NCBI RefSeq assembly: GCF_003112455.1
Contig: NZ_BDQX01000362.1
Location: 18,184-50,689 of the forward strand
Direction: 5' to 3'
Length of the DNA: 32,506 nt
Source of the DNA: Paenibacillus agaridevorans
GTDB lineage: Bacteria > Bacillota > Bacilli > Paenibacillales > Paenibacillaceae
Within the stretch, counting starts at the first letter, position 1; every line of letters begins with the position of its first letter. A model generated the notes under the pieces. It was given only the letters and a program-made list of their open reading frames with translations. It did not search any database and was not told where the DNA came from. The position numbers and the translations under genes are program-made. This document shows, piece after piece, positions 24,685 to 32,506 of the stretch.

Positions 24685-25308
24685 TCATTGCAGTTTGCTC
24701 TTCAGTTGCTCCGCCGTCTCCTGCATGCTTAACCTCCGTACCATCTTAACCTCTTCGTCAAAATACAATGCGGACGATGCCGTTACCAAAACAAACGACG
24801 CCATGCCCATCTTACGAATAAAGACCAGATCACATGGTTCACCGTTAAACTTGGGATAATGCTCCTCAAGCGCAGCCAGCAAAACATCGCCTTCCTCCAA
24901 GCCCATCTCTCCTGCTCGAAGCAACATATCCACAGTGAATAACTTCAGCATCCGGTCGAACGGATACATTGTTCCCGCCTCGTCCCGGTTCATATAACGT
25001 TGAGCCGATATCAACGAAACAATGTTTCGTTCGATCATACCATCCTTACCAAGCTCTGCATCGACAGGACCGTTCACCAACTTACTCGCAAGCTCGTCGA
25101 GCGACAAGTCGTCCTTTAGATTTAACACTTTATCAATGCGAGCCAATATAAGCTCCTTTGGGAAAAACGTCTCCTGGCCCGTAAACACGGACTTCCGAAT
25201 AAACCATTCCTCCGGAATGAGCCCCTTCCGTTTCCAACGATACAGCTGCCCGTACGATATGCCTGTCGCGTCCAGCAGCTCCTTTTTCGATATAAGCTCC
25301 CTCTCCAC
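24685..25308 (-). CDS. yhbD: YhbD family protein with MerR-like helix-turn-helix
   Basis: A 207-residue protein of the YhbD/DUF4004 family. Residues about 5-35 (ISKKELLDATGISYGQLYRWKRKG) form a MerR-type winged helix. The following ~35 residues (PEEWFIRKSVFTGQETFFPK) match the family core. The C-terminal part is helical with no recognised motif. The GTG start has a strong AAGGAGG seven bases upstream. It is the first gene of the yhbD-bacE-bacF operon. A palindrome overlaps the promoter just upstream, so self-regulation is plausible. The exact function is not established. Confidence 0.85.
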   Translation of the reverse strand: MERELISKKELLDATGISYGQLYRWKRKGLIPEEWFIRKSVFTGQETFFPKELILARIDKVLNLKDDLSLDELASKLVNGPVDAELGKDGMIERNIVSLISAQRYMNRDEAGTMYPFDRMLKLFTVDMLLRAGEMGLEEGDVLLAALEEHYPKFNGEPCDLVFIRKMGMASFVLVTASSALYFDEEVKMVRRLSMQETAEQLKSKLQ

Positions 25309-25325
25309 GCACGCACCTCCTTATC

Positions 25326-25363
25326 ACGATAATCATCGTAACATAACATTGTTACGTAGTAAA
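25326..25363 (-). promoter_or_regulatory. yhbD promoter with overlapping palindromic operator
   Basis: On the minus strand -35 TTTACT (25363-25358) and -10 TACGAT (25340-25335) are 17 bases apart. Between and overlapping them lies a perfect palindrome, CGTAACA-TAACAT-TGTTACG (25337-25356). A second palindrome, ACGAT-N4-ATCGT, lies at 25326-25339. A symmetric site between the promoter elements is the classic place for MerR-type regulators. Confidence 0.6.
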
Positions 25364-25560
25364 GATGGAGAAAATGGATCCACAGAAGTGCAACCAGGGG
25401 GTGTGTGCAACTTGCTTTGTGGGATTCATCCACAATGTGATTCATCCACAAGTCGAGGCTGATGCGCTGGGGATCCGTCACATAAACAGGGATGTATACA
25501 CGGAGCTACTGGGGATAGTGGGGATGAGTAGTCCCGCCTCAGTGGTATCCACATGGGGAT
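25364..25560. other. Gene-free region with DnaA-box-like motifs
   Basis: Three nonamers one base away from the DnaA box TTATCCACA are on the plus strand: TCATCCACA at 25426-25434 and 25442-25450, and GTATCCACA at 25545-25553. The first two sit in a 13-base direct repeat. GGGGAT recurs several times between. No gene is supported here. Confidence 0.3.
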
Positions 25561-25563
25561 ACA

Positions 25564-25812
25564 CACAATGCGCCGGACACACTGCATTTGCGCCCGATCA
25601 GTATGAAATTTCATACACATAGCGCCGGACACACTGCATTTGCACCGGATCAGTATGAAATTTCATACACAATTCGCCGGCTACACTGCATTTGCGCCCG
25701 ATCAGTATGAAATTTCATACACGATGCGTCGGTCACACTCCAATCACGCCGGATCAGTATGAAATTTCATACACAATGCGCTGGCCATACTCCAATCACG
25801 CCCGATACGTGT
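25564..25812. repeat. 52-bp tandem array with a perfect 16-bp palindrome in each unit
   Basis: Four full units start at 25601, 25653, 25705 and 25757, exactly 52 bases apart, after a partial unit from 25564. Each opens with the palindrome GTATGAAATTTCATAC, unchanged in all four. The rest of the unit varies by several bases. Conserved palindromes in drifting spacers suggest selection on the palindrome. Nothing but this repeat is seen between 25564 and 25919. Confidence 0.92.
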
Positions 25813-25919
25813 ACTAGAAATGAGTCGTCGCCGATTACAGCCACGAAGCAGCCTCTGATATGTCCATGCCCTCTCGTTGTTCTCCCCACATTCCTGCTTC
25901 CTGCTCCACTACTCCAAAT

Positions 25920-26609
25920 TTATATTAAGTCCGGGCTTTGCATAGTGCCGATATACTCGTAGTACATCACCCGCTGCGATTCTCCTCTCGTCACGGCTCT
26001 GAATTTGCCCTTCTCGACTAATCTGCGGCAATATTTGATGACTGTCATGTTGTGAATTTCAAGTTGCCTTGCTGCTTCCTTCGGGCGGATCAATCGATTG
26101 TGACGTATCGCTATGCGCATGAGCTCGCGCTCCATTCTGTCATATTGTCTCTCGACCGTCCCCGTGCTCCCATTCATTGCAGCCAGATACGGAGTCAGAA
26201 TATGCCGCAGCATGGACAAGATAAAGGAAGGATTCTCCTTTAGCTCATCCAGAGCAATGCTATATACCCTGCAATCCTGCGATTGCAAAAACAATTCCCT
26301 GTTCAAATCCAGCCTATACTTGGTACGATCCGTGCCATGCGAACCGTAATCCATAATTTCAAACACGATTCGCGAATCGCCGGCCAACCACATGAAATCC
26401 ACAAAATAAGATTTGCCACGCCCATCCTTCACCTCATACTACGGATGGAGCACATGAAAATGACCCGCAAGCGGCCACCAAACCTGCTCAACAAATATCT
26501 TGTTTCCAAAGCCGTGCCCACGTTTTAACGCATCCAGCCGTTCTCCTTTTCTACGCTTCAAATGATACGACTTCCACTTCTCATGTTCATAACCAAAACC
26601 CGCTACCAC
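25920..26609 (-). pseudogene. DUF559-type nuclease-like protein with C-terminal helix-turn-helix, broken by an in-frame TAG
   Basis: Two minus-strand frames lie in the same register and are joined by one TAG codon at 26439-26441. The upstream part (from a GTG near 26609) has YHLKRRKGERLDALKRGHG and VEQVWWPLAGHFHVLHP. The downstream part continues YEVKDGRGKSYFVDF, a DUF559/restriction-endonuclease-like core, and ends in a winged-helix-like segment. Together they give about 229 residues, near the length of the intact family that I recall from Paenibacillaceae. HP-EYEV is expected at the junction, so GAG to TAG is the simplest change. It may be a pseudogene, a read-through gene or a sequencing error. 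Confidence 0.7.
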
Positions 26610-26668
26610 ATTCCCCACCAACCTTCCTGGAAAATTAACACGCGATATTTTTGAAAAATAACGCCAAA

Positions 26669-26702
26669 ATGCCCCGTATCCTCTAACAAGGAAACGGGGC
26701 AT
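26669..26702 (-). terminator. Terminator of the potABCD operon
   Basis: ATGCCCCGT (26669-26677) and ACGGGGCAT (26694-26702) are perfect complements, with inner TCCT/AGGA pairing extending the stem. Read on the minus strand the stem is followed by TTTTGGCGTTATTTTT. It lies about 100 bases after the potD stop. Confidence 0.75.
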
Positions 26703-26799
26703 TCTTCGCCGCCGACAACGTTATTTGTTTTAACTGTGCCACAAAATTCGGAGCTCCGCAAGCGCGCATATACTGAAACAGCCCTTAAACACACCCTTA

Positions 26800-27873
26800 C
26801 TACTTCCGATGCATCTTAAACTCCAGGAACAGCTCGTTGTAGTGGGACAACATGCGCGGGCCGAGGTTGTCGTACACCTCGAGGCGGTCCGTCAGCTCCT
26901 TGTCCGGGTAGAAACGCTCGTCACCCGAGATATCCTCCGGCAGCAGCGCCAACGCCTCCTTGTTCGGAGTCGAGTAGCCGACGTATTCCGTGTTCTGCGC
27001 CGCCACTTCGGGGTCCAGCATAAAATTGATGAACGCGTGCGCGCCCTCCAGATTGCTCGCCGTTTTCGGAATGACCATGTTGTCGAACCATAGGTTGGAG
27101 CCTTCCTGCGGCACGACGTAGTCGAGGTCCTCGTTCTGGTCCATGATCTCCGAGGCGTCGCCCGACCAGACAAGACCTGCGGCGGCCTCCTCGTTTGCGA
27201 TCAGCATCTTGATCTCGTCGCCGACGATCGCCTTCACGTTCGGCGTCAGCTCCGACAGCTTCGCTAGCGCCTCCTGCAGATGCTCCTGGATCGTATCATT
27301 CAGCGAATAGCCGAGACTGTTCAGCCCCATCCCCATCACCTCGCGCGCTCCGTCCAGCAGGAAGATATTGTTGCGCAGGCTTTCGTCCCACAGGTCTTCC
27401 CAGCTGTCGAAAGTAAGGTCGCCGACCATCTTCGGATTGTAGATAATGCCGACCGTTCCCCAGAAATAAGGAACAGAATACGCATTGTCTGGGTCAAAGG
27501 ACAGGTTCATAAAATCGGGATCGATATGCTTCAGGTTAGGCAGCTTGCCATGGTCGATCTTGAGCAGCAGATCGTCTTCTTTCATTTTGCTGATGGCGTA
27601 TTCCGAAGGGACGGCCACGTCGAACGTGGTGCCGCCTTGTTTGATCTTGGTCATCATCGCTTCGTTGGAATCGAACGTCTGGTAGATGACCTTGATGCCG
27701 CTCTCCTTCTCGAACTGCTTGATCAGCTCAGGGTCGATATAGTCGCCCCAGTTGTAGATCGTCAGTGTATTGCCTCCGGAGTAGCCTTCGCTTGAATTCA
27801 ACGCAGCCACCGCGTACATCAGTCCGAACGCCACGATGAATACCAGCAGGAACGTGCGCACTAAACCGCTCAT
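26800..27873 (-). CDS. potD: Spermidine/putrescine ABC transporter substrate-binding protein
   Basis: A 357-residue extracellular polyamine-binding protein. LTIYNWGDYIDPELIKQFEK near the start and VPYFWGTVGIIYNP are hallmarks of PotD/PotF. Residues 5-25 form one hydrophobic segment that is not followed by a lipobox cysteine, so it is probably membrane-anchored by an uncleaved helix and not lipidated. The ATG overlaps the potC stop by four bases. It is the last gene of potABCD. Whether it prefers spermidine or putrescine cannot be read. Confidence 0.93.
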   Translation of the reverse strand: MSGLVRTFLLVFIVAFGLMYAVAALNSSEGYSGGNTLTIYNWGDYIDPELIKQFEKESGIKVIYQTFDSNEAMMTKIKQGGTTFDVAVPSEYAISKMKEDDLLLKIDHGKLPNLKHIDPDFMNLSFDPDNAYSVPYFWGTVGIIYNPKMVGDLTFDSWEDLWDESLRNNIFLLDGAREVMGMGLNSLGYSLNDTIQEHLQEALAKLSELTPNVKAIVGDEIKMLIANEEAAAGLVWSGDASEIMDQNEDLDYVVPQEGSNLWFDNMVIPKTASNLEGAHAFINFMLDPEVAAQNTEYVGYSTPNKEALALLPEDISGDERFYPDKELTDRLEVYDNLGPRMLSHYNELFLEFKMHRK

Positions 27874-28676
27874 GCCCGTTCCTCCCTTCCTGCCGGACGA
27901 CTGCTCCGGCGATTAATGAAGTAGTAGCCGATAACCAGCAGAATCGTGAACAGGAAGATCAGCGTCGATAATGCATTGATCGACAGCGACACGCCTTGGC
28001 GCGCCCGCGAGTAGATCTCGACCGACAACGTCGAGAAGCCGTTCCCCGTCACGAAAAAAGTTACCGCGAAGTCGTCGAGCGAATACGTTAATGCCATAAA
28101 AAATCCCGCGAATATGCCCGGTTTGATATACGGCAAAATAACTCGCGTCAGCACCTCCCAGGAGCTCGCGCCCAGATCGCGCGCCGCGTCGAGCAGCGTG
28201 CCGCTCATCTCTTGCAGCTTCGGCAGCACCATGATGACGACGATCGGAATGCTGAACGCGATATGCGACAGCAACACCGACACGAAGCCGAGCTGGATGC
28301 CCGCAATCGTAAACAGAATGAGGAAGCTCGCCCCGATAATGACGTCCGGGCTGACGATCAACACGTTGTTGAGCGTGAGCAGCGTTCCTTTGGGCCGGTT
28401 GCTGCGGATGTAATGAATGGCAATGGCTCCGAACACGCCAATGATTGTCGAGATTGCCGAGGACAGCAGCGCGATGATAAATGTATTGAGCACGATGATG
28501 AGCAATCGCGTGTCCTGGAACACTTCCCCATAGAATTCCCAAGTAAAGCCTTCAAATTCCCGCATGGAACCGCCGCTATTAAACGAATAAAACATCAGGT
28601 AGAAGATCGGCGCGTACAAAATGGCGAACACGACGATCAGGTACAGGTTGGAGGGCTTCCAGCTATTTTTTCGCAA
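27870..28676 (-). CDS. potC: Spermidine/putrescine ABC transporter permease PotC
   Basis: A 268-residue, six-helix permease. The EAA loop reads [31 protein letters not shown], given here by its ends [15 protein letters not shown] and VILPYIKPG, and binds the PotA ATPase. The start is a TTG overlapping the end of potB by 14 bases, with GAGGG about ten bases upstream. Confidence 0.93.
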   Translation of the reverse strand: MRKNSWKPSNLYLIVVFAILYAPIFYLMFYSFNSGGSMREFEGFTWEFYGEVFQDTRLLIIVLNTFIIALLSSAISTIIGVFGAIAIHYIRSNRPKGTLLTLNNVLIVSPDVIIGASFLILFTIAGIQLGFVSVLLSHIAFSIPIVVIMVLPKLQEMSGTLLDAARDLGASSWEVLTRVILPYIKPGIFAGFFMALTYSLDDFAVTFFVTGNGFSTLSVEIYSRARQGVSLSINALSTLIFLFTILLVIGYYFINRRSSRPAGREERA

Positions 28677-29481
28677 TGTCGATCAGCCCTCGCTTTCTGT
28701 TGCCGGTTAGCAGCATCAAGAGCGCCATGGCAATGATGAGGAAAACCGCGATCGTCGCCCCCATGCCCCAATCCTGCGTCACGAGAAAATGCTGCTCGAT
28801 CGCCGTACCGAGCGTAATAACGCGGTTGCCCGCGATGAGGCGCGTAATCATGAACAACGACAACGCCGGAATGAAAACGGCCATGCAGCCCGCCTTGACG
28901 CCGTCCAGCGTCAGCGGGAAGATGACCCGGCGGAACGTCGTCCATGCCGAAGCTCCGAGATCGCGCGCCGCGTAGACGAGAGTAGGGTTCATTTTCTCCA
29001 GGGCATTAAAGATAGGCAGCACCATAAACGGAATAAAAATATACACCGACACAAACACAAAGCTGAAGTCCGTAAACAACAACTGCTTCGTACCGATCCC
29101 GGTCAACTCCAGCACGGCGTTTACAAAACCGTAGGTGCCGAACAGGCCGATGAAGGCGTACGCCTTGAGCAGCAGGTTAATCCAGCTCGGCAGTATGATA
29201 AGCAGCAGCCATAACCCTTTGTGCTTCGTCCGCGTCAGCAGATAAGCCGTCGGGTACGCGACCAGCAGCGAAAAAAACGTGATGAGGAAAGCGTACCAGA
29301 ATGAGCTGAGCGTCATTCGCAAATAGACAGGGGTGAAAAACTTTTCATAGTTGCTCAGCGTGAACTCGCCTTCCACATTAAAAAAGGAGTAATACACGAT
29401 GAGCAAGATCGGCGCGACGACGAACAGAACGATCCAGAGCAGGTAGGGAACAAGATAAAAATTGCGCGCTCTAGCTTCCAT
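28663..29481 (-). CDS. potB: Spermidine/putrescine ABC transporter permease PotB
   Basis: A 272-residue, six-helix permease with the EAA-loop signature [20 protein letters not shown]. It pairs with PotC in the polyamine importer. The frame can also begin at a GTG at 29505. The ATG that begins [14 protein letters not shown] fits the family better and overlaps the potA end by 11 bases. Neither start has a clearly superior ribosome binding site. Confidence 0.92.
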   Translation of the reverse strand: MEARARNFYLVPYLLWIVLFVVAPILLIVYYSFFNVEGEFTLSNYEKFFTPVYLRMTLSSFWYAFLITFFSLLVAYPTAYLLTRTKHKGLWLLLIILPSWINLLLKAYAFIGLFGTYGFVNAVLELTGIGTKQLLFTDFSFVFVSVYIFIPFMVLPIFNALEKMNPTLVYAARDLGASAWTTFRRVIFPLTLDGVKAGCMAVFIPALSLFMITRLIAGNRVITLGTAIEQHFLVTQDWGMGATIAVFLIIAMALLMLLTGNRKRGLIDIAKK

Positions 29482-30694
29482 GACGACCAGCCCCGCCTTC
29501 TCCACCTCGATTGTCCTGCTTCAAACCGGCAGCAGACTGGCTTGCCGGGGCGGATGGCGCTCCTTGCCCAAACTTCTTGTCGGCGCTCCCTCCCTGCTCG
29601 TCGTCCTCATACGACTCCAGCCGTTTGTCGAACTCCTCCTCCGTCTCGCCAAGACGCATAACGTGGATCGCCTCCGGTTCGAAGGTCAGGCCGATCCGTT
29701 CGCCTACCGTCGCCTTGCGCGTGGAGTGGACCAGCCACTCGTTGCCGGCATCGTCGTAGGTGCTGATCTCGTAATGCACGCCCCGGAACAGCTGCGTATC
29801 GACGCGCACCTGCAGCTTGCCGTTATCCTGCGAAGTGATCTCCAGATCCTCAGGGCGAATGACGATATCGACGACTTCGCCGTCGTTCAAGCCCTGGTCG
29901 ACGCATTCGAACGACCGACCCGCGAATTCCACCTCGAAGTCGCGCAGCATGCGGCCCTTCACAATATTCGACTCCCCGATGAAGTCGGCCACGAACCGAT
30001 TGATCGGCTCATCGTAAATGTCTGTCGGCGTGCCGGACTGCTGGATAGTGCCTTCATTCAAGACGAAGATCTCGTCCGACATCGCGAGCGCTTCCTCCTG
30101 ATCATGCGTGACGAAAATAAACGTAATACCCAGCCTGCGCTGCAGCTCGCGAAGCTCGTATTGCATTTCGGTACGAAGCTTCAGGTCGAGCGCCGACAGG
30201 GGTTCATCCAGCAGCAGAATTTGCGGCTCGTTTACGATTGCTCTTGCGATTGCGACGCGTTGGCGCTGACCGCCCGACATTTCGGTAATTTCGCGGTTCT
30301 CGTAACCTGAGAGGCCGACGAACTTCAGCGCCTCCCTCACCTTCGAAGTGACGGCATCGCCCTTCATCCGCTTGACGCGAAGCCCGAACGCTACGTTCTC
30401 GAACACGTTAAGATGCGGGAACAGCGCGTAATCCTGGAACACCGTGTTCACCTGCCGTTCGTTAGCGGGAACGCGGTTAATGATTTTGCCATCAAACGTG
30501 ATATTGCCGCTCGTAGGTTCCGTAAAACCCGCGATGAGGCGGAGAATTGTCGTTTTGCCGCAGCCCGACGGGCCCAGAAGCGTATAGAATTTGCCCCGCT
30601 CGATCTCGAAGCTGACTTCCTTGAGCACCGCGGGGTCGGATCCGCTATATTGTTTCGTTACTGAGTCGAACCGGATAATCGGCATGCCTGTCAT
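29471..30694 (-). CDS. potA: Spermidine/putrescine ABC transporter ATPase PotA
   Basis: A 407-residue importer ATPase. Walker [10 protein letters not shown] is at 41-49, the signature MSGGQ at 139-143 and Walker B ILLLDEP at 159-165, followed by the switch His in [10 protein letters not shown]. The C-terminal TOBE-like regulatory domain runs to about 360. The last ~40 residues are a Gly/Ser/Ala/Gln-rich low-complexity tail that PotA proteins do not normally need and that overlaps the start of potB. AAGGAGG lies seven bases before the ATG. It heads the operon from the promoter at 30774-30801. Confidence 0.94.
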   Translation of the reverse strand: MTGMPIIRFDSVTKQYSGSDPAVLKEVSFEIERGKFYTLLGPSGCGKTTILRLIAGFTEPTSGNITFDGKIINRVPANERQVNTVFQDYALFPHLNVFENVAFGLRVKRMKGDAVTSKVREALKFVGLSGYENREITEMSGGQRQRVAIARAIVNEPQILLLDEPLSALDLKLRTEMQYELRELQRRLGITFIFVTHDQEEALAMSDEIFVLNEGTIQQSGTPTDIYDEPINRFVADFIGESNIVKGRMLRDFEVEFAGRSFECVDQGLNDGEVVDIVIRPEDLEITSQDNGKLQVRVDTQLFRGVHYEISTYDDAGNEWLVHSTRKATVGERIGLTFEPEAIHVMRLGETEEEFDKRLESYEDDEQGGSADKKFGQGAPSAPASQSAAGLKQDNRGGEGGAGRHGS

Positions 30695-30773
30695 CCTTCA
30701 ACCTCCTTCGTTTCCCTTGCCGCATGGCGTTGTCCCTTATCTCAAGGACCCATGGTGCTATTAAATCAATGTG

Positions 30774-30801
30774 ATTATACAGCATTCTCGCAAAAGGGCA
30801 A
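30774..30801 (-). promoter_or_regulatory. Putative sigma-A promoter of potABCD
   Basis: On the minus strand -35 TTGCCC (30801-30796) and a perfect -10 TATAAT (30779-30774) are 16 bases apart. It lies about 80 bases before the potA start. The remaining gap up to 30991 is AT-rich without other clear features. Confidence 0.6.
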
Positions 30802-30991
30802 CTGAAATATTGGTAAACCTTACACTATCTTTATGGTCGCCTAATAAATATATAAACAGATTAATATTTAATCGTATCAAACTGGAAAAAGACCCTACTA
30901 TGCTTACTATTTCACGAAGCACGGCTCGTTATCCAAAGCTTGGCATTCGTGGTAGACTGTCAGCATAGCGAAATGAAAGGGGAATTACAAA

Positions 30992-31696
30992 ATGGCTGTG
31001 GGGAAAACATGGCGCACGGATGCTCATCATCGACGATTCGTTGCGTCTTTCAGCGGGGGCAAAGACAGCTCGCTGGCGCTTCACTTGGCCATGCAAACCG
31101 GAGAAGCCGTGGGGCTTATCGTCATGCTGGAGGAAAAAGGAGAGCGCTCGCGGTCGCACGGCATGCCGCCGGAGCTTATTGCCGCGCAAGCGGAATCCAT
31201 CGGTCTGCCCGTATTATCCGCCGCCGCAACCTGGGATGATTACGAAGAGGCGTTCGTCCAGCTGCTCGTCCGGGCCAAGGAGCTGGGCGCCGAGGCTCTT
31301 GTGACGGGCGACCTGGACATGCCGGAGGAGGGCTGCTGGCATGACAAGGTCACGAAACTAGCCGGTCTGGAGCTGGGCATGCCTCTGTGGCGGATGGATC
31401 ATCTCCGTTGCGTGGAAAACTTCATCGAGCTGGGATTTGTCGCAGTCGTCGTGACGATCAATCTGACTTTTGGGATGACGGAGGCGGATTTAGGGAGGAG
31501 CATGACGCGGGAATTCGTCGACGAACTCGTCAGGCGCGGCATTGATCCCTGCGGGGAGGGCGGAGAATTTCATACGACCGTCCTGGACGGTCCCATTTTC
31601 CGTAAGCAAGTGCCTGTACGACAGCTCGCTATCGTCAGGGACGGCGACTACGCCTTTCTGCCTCTTGAGTTGGATAAAGCAGCGTGGCGACTATAA
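30992..31696 (+). CDS. Dph6-like ATP pyrophosphatase (diphthine-ammonia ligase family)
   Basis: A 234-residue PP-loop ATPase of the Dph6/DUF71 family. The PP-loop SGGKDSS is at 21-27 and the family signature DPCGEGGEFHT at about 185-195. In archaea and eukaryotes Dph6 amidates diphthine on elongation factor 2. Bacteria do not make diphthamide, so the bacterial members must do something else, probably an ATP-driven amidation or ligation. AAAGGGG lies nine bases before the ATG. It stands alone, divergent from potABCD. No partner gene suggests a substrate. Confidence 0.88.
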   Translation: MAVGKTWRTDAHHRRFVASFSGGKDSSLALHLAMQTGEAVGLIVMLEEKGERSRSHGMPPELIAAQAESIGLPVLSAAATWDDYEEAFVQLLVRAKELGAEALVTGDLDMPEEGCWHDKVTKLAGLELGMPLWRMDHLRCVENFIELGFVAVVVTINLTFGMTEADLGRSMTREFVDELVRRGIDPCGEGGEFHTTVLDGPIFRKQVPVRQLAIVRDGDYAFLPLELDKAAWRL

Positions 31697-31924
31697 TCGC
31701 GCTAAGAGTCAATATCGTCGAGTGGTGGAATGGTGCTTGTGATGGAGCTTGAATGAGACCTGAATGCAGCTTACGTCCGGCGTTTCCCGCACTCGTCGAA
31801 TAACAATAGTTATGCATCAGCTCTGCGTTGGCGTTACTGGGGGGGACGGAGTGTTATCAAAGCACAAATTTATGCTTCATTCGGCGTCACACGCACACAC
31901 TCTGCCCCGGCCGATCCATCGCGT

Positions 31925-32150
31925 TATAGCGGACTCCACTTTATTTCGATGTTCGGCCTCCGCTGAGCGCATTATAGCGGACTTTTCCGCTTTATTTCGA
32001 TGTTCGACCTCCGCTGGGCGCATTATAGCGGACTTTTCCGCTTTATTTCGATGTTCGGCTTCCGCTGGGCGCATTATAGCGGACTTTTCCGCTTTATTTC
32101 GATGTTCGGCCTCCGCTGGGCGCATTATAGCGGACTTTTCCGCTATATTC
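31925..32150. repeat. 51-bp tandem array with a hairpin in each unit
   Basis: Units of exactly 51 bases contain the hairpin AGCGGA-CTTT-TCCGCT at 31976, 32027, 32078 and 32129, with a decayed copy near 31925. Between hairpins the text TTTCGATGTTCG-CCTCCGCTGGGC, shown here in two pieces, varies slightly. Because 51 is divisible by three, both strands keep frames open across it, giving false 17-residue-repeat proteins. It occupies the gap between the converging Dph6-like and YhgE-like genes. The stretch 31697-31924 shows nothing recognisable. Confidence 0.9.
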
Positions 32151-32226
32151 CACAGTTCCGCGTTGCGAGAGAGAGGCTTGCACCGGAATCAGGCGGTTGG
32201 CACCTGCCAGCCTGCAAGCAGCTCAA

Positions 32227-32257
32227 AAGGCCATCCCCGACAAGTGGGGATGGCCTT
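32227..32257 (-). terminator. Terminator of the YhgE-like gene
   Basis: AAGGCCATCCCC (32227-32238) and its perfect complement (32246-32257) enclose a seven-base loop. On the minus strand a short T run follows. It lies about 50 bases after the stop at 32305. Confidence 0.8.
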
Positions 32258-32304
32258 CGATATGAGCCCGAGCTTAAGCAAAACCGATCGTGCAACTGCC
32301 TTGC

Positions 32305-32506
32305 TTAAGCCGCGGCTTTGCCCGCTTCCTCTTCGTTCCGTCGGCGCAGCAGCGTAAAGAATGCGAACGACAACACCGCAAATGTTGCCGCGAAGATCGC
32401 AAGCACGCCGGCGTCGGTCCACATGCGGCTGACGTAGCCGCTGGAGATGACATCGCGGAAACCCGCGACGGAATACGTCATCGGCAGCCCAGGAGCGACC
32501 GACTGC
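32305..32506 (-). CDS. YhgE/Pip-type membrane protein, C-terminal part only
   Basis: The window ends inside this gene; only the last ~66 codons are seen. The segment LPMTYSVAGFRDVISSG is typical of the YhgE/Pip and ABC-2-type membrane family, and one helix (VLAIFAATFAVLSFAFFTLL) precedes a charged, Ala-rich tail ending at TAA. Family members include phage-infection protein homologues and exporter-like permeases of unknown cargo. The rest of the protein lies beyond position 32506. Confidence 0.75.
   Translation of the reverse strand, partial: QSVAPGLPMTYSVAGFRDVISSGYVSRMWTDAGVLAIFAATFAVLSFAFFTLLRRRNEEEAGKAAA

Noticed and set aside
25601..25808. CRISPR array
   Set aside because: The sequence between palindromes is itself repeated, not unique, and no cas genes are near.
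31764..32357. Repeat proteins of 17-residue units on both strands of the 51-bp array
   Set aside because: The period is a multiple of three, so stop-free frames on both strands are expected; no ribosome binding site was found.

Overview
The window looks like the chromosome of a Paenibacillaceae-type Firmicute (Paenibacillus or Cohnella). This rests on strong AGGAGG-type ribosome binding sites, frequent GTG/TTG starts, a complete group-1 Mrp antiporter operon, a Bacillus-type yhbD-bacE-bacF cluster, moderately high GC, and gaps filled with short palindromic repeats. No rRNA, tRNA, insertion sequence, prophage or CRISPR was seen.

Layout. 1-2930: a two-gene sugar/inositol-type catabolic operon (Gfo/Idh/MocA dehydrogenase and TIM-barrel isomerase) divergent from an AraC regulator. 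3039-9751: a KdpD-like universal-stress-domain protein divergent from mrpABCDEFG. 9752-10545: a gene-poor convergent gap with two degenerate repeat arrays, a strong terminator and a hairpin-rich segment. 10547-15589: an ABC exporter, fdhD and an FdhF/YdeP-type molybdopterin oxidoreductase with a structured leader. 15786-18821: a divergent IF-3 paralogue, a MATE exporter and a divergent AraC regulator preceded by a triplicated 17-bp Shine-Dalgarno repeat. 18857-19330: a 52-bp tandem array, a terminator and a 3' remnant of a molybdopterin oxidoreductase gene. 19330-23153: a HAD phosphatase with a tandem-domain class II aldolase, then a DHA2 drug exporter. 23236-25308: bacF, bacE and yhbD with a palindromic operator. 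25364-25812: DnaA-box-like motifs and a second 52-bp array. 25920-26609: a nuclease-like gene broken by an in-frame TAG. 26800-30694: potABCD polyamine uptake. 30992-31696: a Dph6-like ATP pyrophosphatase. 31925-32150: a 51-bp hairpin array. 32305-end: the 3' end of a YhgE/Pip-type membrane protein.

The genes are mainly ion homeostasis, transport and small metabolic modules under local regulators. The most unusual signal lies between them. Four intergenic arrays with largely different sequences share one architecture: a palindrome or hairpin about every 51-52 bp, roughly five helical turns. Three of the four lie in the gaps between converging genes. Other points of interest are the second aldolase domain without its catalytic residues, the IF-3 paralogue, the hairpin leader of the formate-dehydrogenase-like gene, and the yhbD operator inside its promoter. 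No wholly new multi-gene system could be demonstrated from sequence alone.
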